In this document: one piece after another, positions 19,953 to 27,875 of the stretch | Layout: each line of letters opens with the position of its first letter | How positions within the stretch are numbered: the stretch's first letter is position 1 | Assembly: GCF_000160755.1 (NCBI RefSeq) | Contig: NZ_GG668579.1 | Coordinates: forward strand, 314,255 to 378,254 | Origin: Proteus mirabilis ATCC 29906 | GTDB taxonomy: Bacteria > Pseudomonadota > Gammaproteobacteria > Enterobacterales > Enterobacteriaceae | DNA length: 64,000 bases | Direction: 5' to 3' | Notes under the pieces: model-generated | What the model was told of the DNA's origin: nothing | Database searches by the model: none | What the model saw: only the letters and a program-made list of their open reading frames with translations | Made by a program: the position numbers and the translations under genes

Positions 19953-20676
19953 TTATTTCAGAGCTGACTCACTTAATTCATGCCCACCATAATCGTTAAC
20001 AACTGTCCACTTCACTTTTCCATATCCCGACATATTTCCATGTATAGGAAGGCGTATTGAAGAATAAGGAGCAACCATATCTACTGGATTAATTGATTGT
20101 GAGTAGTTGCTCTGAATCAAAGTAATATGATTATAAGTAATAAAATAAGGACTTTGATTATCTGCACAAAGAAAGGCCTTTGCTCCTTGTTTTTCAATAT
20201 GCCATATAACAGAATTATAGGCCTCACTGAGAGAACGTGTGAGTTTTTCTGGACGATAGAATAGCTTTATGCGACTATGGATCGGGAGTTGAAGATAATT
20301 TGAGTTTACATTTAAATTATTTTTATTTTCAAATTTAGGTTTAGCTGAAATATCCAGTATATTTAGCCAAAAAATTGATTCACGATCATTAGGCAGTGCT
20401 TCACCCGTATACATAATTCGTAATGTTTGCCCTGTGTGAGGTTCTATACGAAATATAAGCGGAGTAATAATAAAGGGAACATTGACTGAGTCTGGAGCAA
20501 CACTGGCATCACCAGTATCAATCCAGGACTGAATTAAAGATGGAGTAGATTCATCATTATTAATTTTAATATTAATACCTTCCTAGTTTTCAGGATAAAT
20601 AACTCAGGTACCCAACATTAGCATAACTTGACACAGAAAATAAGCCGGCCATCATGAAAAAGAAAAGTTTTTTCAT
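19953..20676 (-). pseudogene. Fimbrial periplasmic chaperone (PapD family), broken
   Basis: From MKKLFFFMMAGLFSVSSYAN (start after GGAGTTTCC) one frameshift leads into GT*VIYPEN*EGINIKINND, where two stops replace sense codons in the conserved TRVIYPE strand. The rest is intact: SLIQSWIDTGD, LRIMYTGEALPNDRESIFWLN (chaperone signature) and IKLFYRPEKL. It would have held fimbrial subunits in the periplasm. The three lesions in the first 60 codons make it dead; the last 153 codons form an open frame. Confidence 0.8.
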
Positions 20677-20750
20677 GGAAACTCCGAACAAAGCAGTGCA
20701 GATGAGCTGCCTTGTAAATAATGATAATAAAAACGCACGATTATTATTTA

Positions 20751-21161
20751 TTACTCATAGGCAATAGTGTAATTAACACTAGAAATGACATCCCCTACAA
20801 TTGCTTTTCCTGTAGCATAATATTGGGCCATATAGCGTAGTGTCGCTTCATCGTCACTATTAATAGCTTCTGAATGGACATCCTGTCCGACAAAGTCTTT
20901 CCCTAATTGAATAGCAGTAGTACCATCGTTATTTAATAACTGAATTTGAACATTTTGTGCTCCGTCAGAGCTTGCATTTTTTAGTTTGTTCGTATTAAAG
21001 TCAGTATTAGCTCCGGGTTCAAAAAAAGCTTTCACATTACTAGATCCATTTTGTCCAGTAGTGCATCCAGTAAGACTAATTGTACCGTCATATGCCATTG
21101 CTGAGTTAAAAATAGCAACAGACAGTACCGTACTTAAAGCAATATTATTTTTAAATTTCAT
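20751..21161 (-). CDS. Fimbrial major subunit with internal deletion
   Basis: A 136-residue protein: signal peptide (MKFKNNIALSTVLSVAIFNSAMA) and the C-terminal donor-strand-groove half of a type 1-like pilin (GCTTGQNGSSNVKAFFEPGANTDF to VNYTIAYE). Normal subunits have about 175 residues. Here DGTISLTG joins straight onto CTTGQ, removing about 40 residues, including the first conserved cysteine and the strand around it. The frame is open but the pilin fold and its disulphide should be lost, so it is probably non-functional. It would have been the first gene of the decayed chaperone-usher operon downstream. Confidence 0.7.
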   Translation of the reverse strand: MKFKNNIALSTVLSVAIFNSAMAYDGTISLTGCTTGQNGSSNVKAFFEPGANTDFNTNKLKNASSDGAQNVQIQLLNNDGTTAIQLGKDFVGQDVHSEAINSDDEATLRYMAQYYATGKAIVGDVISSVNYTIAYE

Positions 21162-22006
21162 TATTTGGTTACTAACATAAAAATCAATCTATAAACTTCA
21201 TTGAGGGTATTTATATCCTTAATTTATATATTAAAACTATAAAAAACAGGTGCTACTCTATTAAAATTATTAAATATAAACGCCATTATTTAATAAAAAA
21301 TTACTAACATTCACCAACATGAAAAATACGGAAGCTTTATTTGAAATTACAAACTTATTATTTATTAAAATGTAACCTCATGTAATTAAAATATAATTAA
21401 TGGATATAATTTTCTTTCTAAAAATAAATTATGTTAATATGTTATTATTGATCGATAATGTATTTTTTTGATAGATTAAAACCATCAATATAAACATAAC
21501 AATCGTTTTTAACGATCATTTTTAACAATTTATACTGATTGTAAAACTCATTTATATTGATATAGAAGGGAATAGGTAATACAGAATATATTTCAAAGTA
21601 TATTTTATTAATCTTAATGACTATATAAGCAAATTTAAAAAACTTTAAAATAATTATTTAGAAAATAAATATATATTAATGCAACCATTAATGATAATAA
21701 TTTATAATCTTTAATTATAGGAAAGGCACCATAAATACATTGTATTAATATTTATAACATAGACTTGGCGACTATATTAATCACCTATTCTTTTGTTAAA
21801 AAGAAAACAACAAATAACAAAAAATAAATATATGAATTAAAGAAAAATCATTCTTTAAATGATATACCTTGATCTGCATCACAGTATAATTCGGATATTT
21901 AATTACATATAACTTATAGTTGTTATATATACCTTAACAATTAATGAATGCAAAAATAGAAAATAATAACCGATTTTGACCACATATAAAACTTATTACA
22001 CATATA
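21162..22006. other. AT-rich intergenic region
   Basis: There are 845 very AT-rich bases between the pilin gene and the speF leader. No open frame of convincing coding character, no tRNA and no clear invertible-promoter repeat of the MR/P type was seen. It must hold the promoter of the pilin gene (-) and probably that of the speF leader (+), but several equally good AT-rich hexamers exist. Confidence 0.4.
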
Positions 22007-22063
22007 ATGATGCTTTCACATTTCTCATGTTTTAGTTTTAATCTTTTCAGCGCTCAAAGATAA
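22007..22063 (+). CDS. Short leader peptide, speFL-like
   Basis: An 18-codon frame MMLSHFSCFSFNLFSAQR, 314 bases before the speF start. In enterobacteria a leader peptide (speFL, also called orf34) precedes speF, and ornithine stalls its translation near a C-terminal SFDFHFFNAR. The C-terminal half here, CFSFNLFSAQR, has the same aromatic pattern and terminal Arg. Pattern and position are seen. The regulatory role is inferred and can no longer matter here because speF is truncated. Confidence 0.45.
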   Translation: MMLSHFSCFSFNLFSAQR

Positions 22064-22377
22064 TCTCTCTATTGGCTTCTATCACGTGGCTTGCATATTT
22101 TCATCAAATGGATAGTCAATCTCTTTATCATTATATATCACATTTAATGTGGTTATAACGAGCTCTTATTGAACATTCATATCCTTGGTTTTTATGCACA
22201 GTAATGTGCAGCTAAACAGCTTTTATTCCTAGTCATTTTGCTAAAAAAAAGATTACTAAAATTATAAAAGCCACCAACCTATAACATTATTTTATATCCG
22301 TGATGACATAAATATAAATAAATGAAATATTTTCACTTAATATTTCAGCAAGATTTTTTACCAAAAAGGAATTAAAA

Positions 22378-22640
22378 ATGAAAAATTATAAAGTCGCAGT
22401 CAGCTATGATATGTCTGACTCTATTTCAACTCATCGTAAATATGTTAATATTCTACATACTGACTTCTCTTATATTGCCGCAATTATTATTTCACTTGAT
22501 AATATTCAAGATGGAAGGCTCGATTTTATTGAACAAAATAGCTTTGGACAGCCTGTATTCGCTATTATTAATAAAGATAAAGTTATTCCGACTAATATTA
22601 TTAATCGATTAACAGGTGTAATTGATTTAAATAAAAAGAA
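22378..22640 (+). pseudogene. speF: Ornithine decarboxylase N-terminal stub
   Basis: About 88 codons match the N-terminal wing domain of inducible ornithine decarboxylase: KVAVSYDMSDSISTHRKYVNI, then DGRLDFIEQNSFGQPVFAIINKDKVIPTNIINRLTGVID. The start follows AAAAAGGAATTAAAA. The catalytic PLP domain is missing. At about 22640 the sequence changes abruptly into G+C-rich ICE DNA (end of the TIGR03759 gene, opposite strand). The frame continues to 22689 only by chance. Confidence 0.7.
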
Positions 22641-23071
22641 TACAGACCGGATTCAGCCGGCTGTTCCCAGACTGACCGGTAATATCTGACCATAAAGTCG
22701 TTTCTAGGCTGCATCCACTTCCCGCTGAAACGCCAGCTCTTTTTCTGCCCAGGCAAATTCCTGCTGTACCCACTTTTCAGCCAGCCGACAGCGCTCCTCA
22801 TCTGACCGGGCCTCAATGCCCAGTGTCGTCAGAGGATCCAGGCCGAGAGACTGAATACCGCGCCACCCTTTCATCAGCGCTTCAAAACGGGCATACTCCT
22901 CCGCACTCAGTCCCCATTCCTGCGCCTCATACTGCAATGACTGAGTCTGACTCTTAGCCGATTTCCCCGCCTCAATCTGCCAATCTGCCCCCCGGAAACA
23001 GACTGTGTGGCTGTCAGCGGCGCTGTCATCAGACACCCGCTCAGTAAAACCACAAATCTTATGTTTTTCAT
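22640..23071 (-). pseudogene. Integrating conjugative element protein TIGR03759, broken
   Basis: A signal peptide (MKNIRFVVLLSGCLMTAPLTA) starts at 23071. The frame is lost at a run of six C near 22995, and the next frame carries EWGLSAEEYARFEALMKGWRG, LDPLTTLGIEARSDEERCRLAE and EKELAFQREVDAA, the conserved core of TIGR03759. A TGG-to-TAG stop follows, then KRLYGQILPV, and the gene ends at the junction with speF. The protein belongs to the type IV secretion cluster of SPI-7/PFGI-like elements. Its stop/start overlap with the upstream lipoprotein gene is kept (TGATG). Confidence 0.75.
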
Positions 23072-23320
23072 CACGGCATCTCTTTTATGGTAGGCGCAAC
23101 GTCACCGTACGCCCCTGATAACGTCCGCACACCGGCAGTAACTGTACCAGCCCCAGCTGATGGATAAAGGTCCGGAAGTACCGGCTGGGCATGACCGGTG
23201 TTGACCAGAATCGCGGTATCTATCAGCCACCGGTTCGGCAGGCCGGGAGGGTTTATCTGCACAGCCCCCCAACAGCAGTGAGGTCAGGGCAAGACATATC
23301 GGGAGAATTTTCATACGCAT
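23071..23320 (-). pseudogene. ICE lipoprotein gene with frameshift
   Basis: MRMKILPICLALTSLLLGGC is a lipoprotein signal with a clear lipobox. Immediately after the cysteine the frame is lost. The sensible continuation, in the next frame, is VQINPPGLPNRWLIDTAILVNTGHAQPVLPDLYPS up to 23071. A 2-base loss in TGTGTG would explain this. I recall similar small lipoproteins next to TIGR03759 in related elements but cannot name the family. Probably dead. Confidence 0.55.
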
Positions 23321-23430
23321 TTTCTGTCCTGTGTTAATAAAATAAAGTCACAGGCACACTGTGCGCAGAAAAGCAAGTGCTCTCAATGAGAAATTAGTTT
23401 TCCGAAAAAAAAAAGAAAAACGGCGGGCAT

Positions 23431-23456
23431 AAAAATGCCGGCAGTCATGCCGGCAT
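23431..23456 (-). terminator. Terminator after the Rpn-family gene
   Basis: A perfect 8-bp stem ATGCCGGC-ATGACT-GCCGGCAT on the (-) strand is followed by TTTT. It lies 22 bases past the stop of the nuclease gene at 23479. Confidence 0.85.
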
Positions 23457-23478
23457 TTGAGAGTAAAAACAGAAAAGA

Positions 23479-24438
23479 TTAATGTTTTAATGACTCAATC
23501 TTTTCCCGGGTCAGTCCGGTACATTGCATAATAATGTTCAGATCAACCCCCTGTTGTAATAATGAGCGGGCGACTTTTTCAACACCCAGGCCAATACCTT
23601 TTTCGATACCTTTTTCGATACCTTTTTCGATACCTTTTTCGATACCTTTTTCGATACCTTTTTCGATACCTTTTTGCTCAAGTTGTTCTGCAATCGTTGT
23701 CAGCATCGTTTTATACTCCGGTGACAGTGCAATCAATTGGCTGAAAAAGCGGGATTCATCCAGAATATACCCCTGATAGGCAATATATTCTATCACACTC
23801 CTCACCTGGTCAACCGTATTGTGTTGCGAGTTAATTATCTGCGCGATTATCGGCAATACCGCCATTAAACCGTCGCGGGTCCGAATATGTTTCTGAACCA
23901 GCTCCAGCAGGGCAATACCCTTGTGTGTCAGGATTTCCTCATCACTGAGCACACTCAAATCCACTAACGGAAACGACCGGGTATACAGCTGCTGAGCCAG
24001 CGCCGGATCGGCGAACCCGTCCAGCCAGTTCATGCTGTACGGATAAGGACAAACACTGCCCTGATAAAACAGAAACGGCACCACCAACGGCAGGGTCTTA
24101 TCCGCCGGCGATTTTTTCAGATGATGCGCTATCGCTGACATCGCATAATGCATCAGACGAAAACCCATTAACCGATCCGGTTTTGACTGGTGCTCGATCA
24201 GGCAGTAGATATACCCTTCCCCTTCCGTCATCTGCACGGAATACAGCACATCCGAATGCAGCTGACGTAAACGGCGCTCCACAAAACTGGCCGGCTCCAG
24301 GCGCAGTGTACTTAAATCGCACAAAGGCAGGATGTTGGCCGGCAAATGCACCGAGAAAAAATCCCGGGCATTCTCAGGATGCGTTAAAAACTGCTTGAAT
24401 AACGCATCATGTACCGGTTGTTGTGTATTTTTAGTCAC
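23479..24438 (-). CDS. Rpn/YhgA-like recombination-promoting nuclease (PD-(D/E)XK)
   Basis: A 319-residue member of the Rpn (transposase_31/YhgA-like) family: DALFKQFLTHPENARDFFSVHLP at the N-terminus, then the nuclease core with DVLYSVQM, YIYCLIEHQSKPD (E-x-Q/K motif) and MGFRLMHYAM. E. coli RpnA cuts DNA and raises RecA-independent recombination. Close to the C-terminus are seven KGI units made by a 12-bp tandem repeat, a common feature of this family. The frame is intact and follows the DUF3577 gene by 20 bases, probably in one transcript. Confidence 0.85.
   Translation of the reverse strand: MTKNTQQPVHDALFKQFLTHPENARDFFSVHLPANILPLCDLSTLRLEPASFVERRLRQLHSDVLYSVQMTEGEGYIYCLIEHQSKPDRLMGFRLMHYAMSAIAHHLKKSPADKTLPLVVPFLFYQGSVCPYPYSMNWLDGFADPALAQQLYTRSFPLVDLSVLSDEEILTHKGIALLELVQKHIRTRDGLMAVLPIIAQIINSQHNTVDQVRSVIEYIAYQGYILDESRFFSQLIALSPEYKTMLTTIAEQLEQKGIEKGIEKGIEKGIEKGIEKGIEKGIGLGVEKVARSLLQQGVDLNIIMQCTGLTREKIESLKH
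23593..23676 (-). repeat. 12-bp tandem repeat, seven units, inside the Rpn gene
   Basis: The unit reads ATACCTTTTTCG on the (+) strand and codes Glu-Lys-Gly-Ile on (-). Six units are near identical and the last differs (Gln-Lys-Gly-Ile). As 12 is a multiple of 3, slippage changes the number of EKGI units without breaking the frame. It probably forms a charged linker or helix. Confidence 0.9.
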
Positions 24439-24458
24439 AGCAAACTCCTTATTAATGA

Positions 24459-24926
24459 CTAAAAAGAATCAGCCACATACTCTCTGGATACCGGCTGTTC
24501 AGTCTCTGGTGGTGTTGACTGGTGTTTCTCGGCTTTATATACCACTTCTTTACCGATTTTAATCCAGTCAATATTCAGCAGCCTGGCTTTCAGGCTGACC
24601 CGCTGTTCTCCGGCATGCTCACCTTTTGTCAGGGTGAAAATATCGGAAGCCAGGTTACTTAATGTAAACCCGGTTAGGACTTTTTTGTCCTCATCCACCG
24701 CTTTGATACACCGTCTGACCAGTGAGACCGTATTCTCCCCGACAACGGTCGTATCAAAACGAACATACACAGGGTTATCAGCCGGTCCACTGAGTGCATT
24801 AATCACTGCGGTTAAAAACTGCCCTTTAGGGCCGTTAACCTGACGGATATTCGATAAATACCCAATCCCGTTCACATGCAGATTAAAGTATTTATTTTCA
24901 GATGTTGTATTATTTTTGCTGGTCAT
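24459..24926 (-). CDS. STY4534-family ICE protein (DUF3577)
   Basis: A 155-residue protein of the DUF3577/STY4534 family found beside topB in SPI-7-like elements: YFNLHVNGIGYLSNIRQVNGPKG, PVYVRFDTTVVG, VSLVRRCIKAV and RVSLKARLLNIDWIKI. The family is thought to act in element replication, possibly as an ssDNA-binding protein standing in for SSB, but this is not proven. The start at 24926 follows GGAGAA with good spacing. Its leader is about 355 bases long and highly structured (hairpin array, terminator, hidden ribosome site), so expression is probably controlled in the leader. Confidence 0.85.
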   Translation of the reverse strand: MTSKNNTTSENKYFNLHVNGIGYLSNIRQVNGPKGQFLTAVINALSGPADNPVYVRFDTTVVGENTVSLVRRCIKAVDEDKKVLTGFTLSNLASDIFTLTKGEHAGEQRVSLKARLLNIDWIKIGKEVVYKAEKHQSTPPETEQPVSREYVADSF

Positions 24927-24971
24927 GATGTTTCTCCATCGGATAAAAAAGGTAAAAAAATGAGAAACATC
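24927..24971 (-). promoter_or_regulatory. Hairpin that would hide the DUF3577 ribosome binding site
   Basis: GAGAAACATC at 24927-24936 (containing the GGAGAA binding site, read on the (-) strand) is perfectly complementary to GATGTTTCTC at 24962-24971, 25 bases upstream. Ten base pairs would bury the ribosome site just before the start codon. The upstream arm is shared with the terminator stem, so both structures cannot form together. Confidence 0.6.
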
Positions 24972-24994
24972 GTCTCGGCAGGAACGTGTTTCCC
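24954..24994 (-). terminator. Leader terminator (attenuator) before the DUF3577 gene
   Basis: On the (-) strand GGGAAACA pairs with TGTTTCTC (8 bp with one G-T pair, 17-nt loop), followed by A and seven T. It lies 28 bases upstream of the start codon, where only a regulated terminator makes sense. Confidence 0.6.
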
Positions 24995-25056
24995 ACCGGG
25001 GTCAGTAACAGGAACGCTCCCGAACTGACGACTTGCGTTGTATAAGATGATCCTGA

Positions 25057-25268
25057 TGATAACGCTATTCTGTTATCACCCTCCGTCAATTTCAAGGACG
25101 AACGGAGTTCTGTCATCGCCCGTAGGCTCCCGTCTCAGATGACCCGAGGATTGGCAGTGGCAATCACCCGTAGGCGTTCCTCTCAGATTGCCGGAACATT
25201 GGCATCGTTGTCACCCGTAGGCGCTTCTCTCAGACAACTGAAGCATTGGCAATGTTGCATTAAGCAAC
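25057..25268 (-). ncRNA. Tandem covarying hairpin array in the DUF3577 leader
   Basis: Six hairpins follow each other. Three (25112-25143, 25159-25192, 25207-25238) have unrelated but fully paired stems: GTCATC/GATGAC, GGCAATC/GATTGCC and GTTGTC/GACAAC on (+). Their 20-nt loops are nearly identical, at a 47-48 base period with an ATTGGCA linker. Read on the (-) strand each loop begins UGAGA and ends with GCC-UACG-GGU/C, a small stem capped by a stable UACG (UNCG) tetraloop. This points to (-) as the RNA strand. Flanking hairpins lie at 25057-25078, 25081-25107 and 25254-25268. I recall a published DUF3577 RNA motif but cannot check identity. Confidence 0.7.
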
Positions 25269-25286
25269 GGTATAAGCAGAATAAGG

Positions 25287-25314
25287 ATTAATCTGTCTTT
25301 TTTTTATTTGTCAA
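25287..25314 (-). promoter_or_regulatory. Promoter of the DUF3577 leader
   Basis: On (-) a perfect TTGACA (25309-25314), 16 bases, and ATTAAT (25287-25292, 4 of 6) would start transcription near 25280, just upstream of the first hairpin. Confidence 0.5.
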
Positions 25315-25360
25315 GTAAAAAAGCAGTTCAGAGAGAAAAGGATAAACACAGAAGAATAAA

Positions 25361-25561
25361 ATGGATAACAGAAACAAACTGAAAGTCTGGTTACAGCAAC
25401 ATCATCTGACACAAAAAGACCTGGCTCAACTCATTCAGCAGACAACAGGCAGGCCCTGTTCTGTCAGGGCGGTAAAATCCTGGTTATGCCCACCGGAAAA
25501 AAACAGCGCCCGGCCCTGCCCGGACTGGGTGATTCAGGTACTCAGTCACATGGATGAATAA
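25361..25561 (+). CDS. Small helix-turn-helix DNA-binding protein
   Basis: A 66-residue protein with a Cro/CI-like helix-turn-helix: LKVWLQQHHLTQKDLAQLIQQTTGRPCSVRAVKSWLCPP. It is on the opposite strand to its neighbours and diverges from the DUF3577 leader, sharing the upstream region. It may therefore control that promoter and its own. The start follows AGAAGAATAAA. No enzymatic part is present. The target is inferred only from position. Confidence 0.75.
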   Translation: MDNRNKLKVWLQQHHLTQKDLAQLIQQTTGRPCSVRAVKSWLCPPEKNSARPCPDWVIQVLSHMDE

Positions 25562-25574
25562 CTTTTTTGTCAAA

Positions 25575-25602
25575 TAAAAAAGGCGTTACGGTTAATAACG
25601 CC
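25575..25602 (-). terminator. Intrinsic terminator reading leftward
   Basis: Perfect 8-bp stem AGGCGTTA/TAACGCCT with a 7-nt loop; on (-) it is followed by six T. It would stop (-) transcripts coming from topB and may also act weakly for the helix-turn-helix gene. Confidence 0.8.
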
Positions 25603-25635
25603 TGACAGTGCCGCCCACTCTGTGATGTTAAAAAG

Positions 25636-25796
25636 AACCTCAGGAGTTCAACCAGCTCCGGCGCGGTTTTCATGAGGTTGATGCGCCTTAAAGTCTGTCC
25701 TGCTGACAGACAGACTTTCTCATTGTCGCCACCGCAGTTGTTCCGCTACGGCTTTGCCGCAATGACGGGGGGCTTTTCCCTAGCGTCAGCTATGCT
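25636..25796. other. Highly structured intergenic region downstream of topB
   Basis: Several inverted repeats are packed together: AACCTCA/TGAGGTT (25636-25679) enclosing GGAG/CTCC, a perfect 10-bp AAAGTCTGTC/GACAGACTTT with a 9-nt loop (25690-25718), TCATTG/CAATGA (25720-25765) enclosing CGGC-TTT-GCCG, and TAGC/GCTA near 25785. None has a terminator T-run. It could be an RNA, an oriT or a single-strand initiation site; the sequence alone does not decide. Confidence 0.5.
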
Positions 25797-25811
25797 AACG
25801 GTAATTATCAC

Positions 25812-27866
25812 TCAGGTAAAGAGTCCTGTTATGCTCTTCTTCACGGCCTTCTTTCTTTTATTCATCCCCCGGGTAACCCCCTGCATTTTTTCCGGTAATG
25901 GTACACTCCCTTTACAATCCGGATAACGCTGACAACTCCAGAAACGGCCTTTACTGCTCTCCCGTAAGACCATCTTTCCATGACACGACGGGCAGGATGG
26001 CATCGGTGGCAGATCCAGCGCCAGCGGCATTTCCCCGCCTTTTTTAATGAGATGTGCCAACCAGCTGATTTGCTTTTGCATAAACACATCCAGAGACAGA
26101 TTTCCCTGTGCAATCTGCTCGAGTGATTGTTCCCATAACGCCGTCATTCCCGGATCTGTACAGGCTGCCGGCAGGGCATCAATCAGCTGACAACCGGTGT
26201 CTGTCGCCCGGAGTGTTTTTTTCTGCCTGACAATCAATTTCCTGTTTTCCAGCGTGGTGATGATCCCTGCCCGGGTTGCCTCTGTCCCCAGCCCCGCATT
26301 CTCTTTCAGGACTTTTTTTAATGTCGGATCGGTAATAAAGGAGGACGCATTCTTCATGGCCGCAATCAATGTACCATCCGTATACGGTTTCGGTGGTGAG
26401 GTCGCCAGTTGTACAACCTTTGCCTCCTGTACCACACAGAATTCACCTTCGTGAAGGGACGGCAATGTTTCTGTTCCGGCTTCCAGCCCGGTTTCTGCCT
26501 CTTCTTTTACTGACGGATCGTCTTCATGTTTCACAAATAATACAGACCAGCCCTTCACTCTTTCGACTTTCCCTTTGGCAACAAATTGTTGTCCGCCTAT
26601 ATCTAAAAACACCTCTGTTGCATCCCATTCCTGATCCGGCAAAAACTGCGCCAGATAATGGGCACGGATAAGTTTATAGACATTCAGTTCAGCCTCATTC
26701 ATGGCGTTCAAATCAGGTGTCTGCCGGGTCGGTATAATCGCATGGTGAGCCGTAATTTTTGCATCATTCCAGACCCGGGAAATTCGCGCCGGCTGCAATT
26801 GTGCCAGCACATTCTGTAAGGCCGGATCGCTTTGTGATAATGCATCTAAAACAACCGGTATGTCGGCACGCATGGACACCGGCAGATACCCGCAGTCCGT
26901 CCGGGGATACGTGGTGGCCTTATGTTTTTCATACAGACTTTGCGCGATTTCAAGCACTTTATCCGCAGAATACCCCCAACGCCTTGAGGCCGCCTGCTGA
27001 AGTGTCCCGAGATCAAACGGCAACGGCGGCAAGGCTTTTCCTTTCGTTTCATTCACTGTACACACCGTCGCTTTCCCTGCCTGCCGGCACAGTTGCTCTA
27101 CGGCCTGAGCGGCCTGAACGTGAATACAACGATGTTCATCATCACAATACTGCGAGGCAGGTCGCCAGTGAGCCTGAAAAATGATCCCCTGATGCTGCAA
27201 CGAGGCGGTCACCCGCCAGAAGGGTTTGGAAACAAAGTGCGTAATTTCTCTTTCCCGCCGGACAATCAGGGCCAGTGTCGGCGTCTGGACACGTCCGACC
27301 GACAATATCCCACCAAACCCCAGTTCCCGGGCTTTGAGGGTAAACAGACGCGTCATGTTCATACCGATAAGCCAGTCTGCTCTGGCCCGCCCTAATCCCG
27401 CTGAATATAAAGAGGCCGTTTTCTCGCCGGGTAACAGGTTATTTAATGCCTGCCTGATACTCGCCTCATCCAGTGCAGACAACCATAAACGTTGTACCTT
27501 TTTCCGGTAATGACAGGCCTCCAGTAATTCACGGGCAATCACTTCCCCTTCCCTGTCCGCATCCGTGGCAATCACCACTTCCGTCGCCTGACTGAGCAAC
27601 TGTTTTATGGTCCGAAACAACGAAACCGCGTCTTTTTTAACCACCATTTTCCACTGTTCAGGAATAACGGGTAAGGCACTCTGCCGCCAGGGGGCCGCAA
27701 ACTGTGCGCCATAAGCCTCCGGTTCAGCCTGCTCCAGCAGATGACCTCTTGCCCAGGCGACCTGAACGCCATTTCCCTGAAAAAAATTATCCCGCCGCTG
27801 ATGAGCGCCGATCACCCGGGCAATATCTTTGGCCTGAGACGGCTTTTCGCACAGAAATAATTTCAT
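25812..27866 (-). CDS. topB: DNA topoisomerase III (ICE-type TopB)
   Basis: A 684-residue type IA topoisomerase. The TOPRIM domain is at the N-terminus (KLFLCEKPSQAKDIARVIG, VVIATDADREGEVIARELLE), the active-site tyrosine is in TTYPRTDCGYLP near residue 321, and QTPTLALIVRRERE is typical of TopB. A C-terminal zinc finger (CPSCHGKM to FWSCQRYPDCKG) is complete. It would decatenate or resolve element DNA during replication or transfer. It follows the lipoprotein gene by 9 bases, and TIGR03761 is upstream, matching SPI-7-type order. Confidence 0.92.
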   Translation of the reverse strand: MKLFLCEKPSQAKDIARVIGAHQRRDNFFQGNGVQVAWARGHLLEQAEPEAYGAQFAAPWRQSALPVIPEQWKMVVKKDAVSLFRTIKQLLSQATEVVIATDADREGEVIARELLEACHYRKKVQRLWLSALDEASIRQALNNLLPGEKTASLYSAGLGRARADWLIGMNMTRLFTLKARELGFGGILSVGRVQTPTLALIVRREREITHFVSKPFWRVTASLQHQGIIFQAHWRPASQYCDDEHRCIHVQAAQAVEQLCRQAGKATVCTVNETKGKALPPLPFDLGTLQQAASRRWGYSADKVLEIAQSLYEKHKATTYPRTDCGYLPVSMRADIPVVLDALSQSDPALQNVLAQLQPARISRVWNDAKITAHHAIIPTRQTPDLNAMNEAELNVYKLIRAHYLAQFLPDQEWDATEVFLDIGGQQFVAKGKVERVKGWSVLFVKHEDDPSVKEEAETGLEAGTETLPSLHEGEFCVVQEAKVVQLATSPPKPYTDGTLIAAMKNASSFITDPTLKKVLKENAGLGTEATRAGIITTLENRKLIVRQKKTLRATDTGCQLIDALPAACTDPGMTALWEQSLEQIAQGNLSLDVFMQKQISWLAHLIKKGGEMPLALDLPPMPSCPSCHGKMVLRESSKGRFWSCQRYPDCKGSVPLPEKMQGVTRGMNKRKKAVKKSITGLFT

Positions 27867-27875
27867 TACCCTGTT

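Noticed and set aside
21162..22006. Invertible fimbrial promoter as in MR/P
   Set aside because: No pair of matching inverted repeats of suitable length was found by eye in this region and no recombinase gene is nearby.
23534..23776. (+) open frames across the 12-bp repeats
   Set aside because: Shadow frames made by the tandem repeat of the nuclease gene on (-).
25057..25268. Repeats suggesting a CRISPR array or a type III toxin-antitoxin RNA
   Set aside because: The conserved part is a hairpin loop and the variable part is its own paired stem, so this is not repeat-spacer. No cas gene and no ToxN-like toxin gene is adjacent, and the strand is fixed by tetraloops towards the DUF3577 gene.
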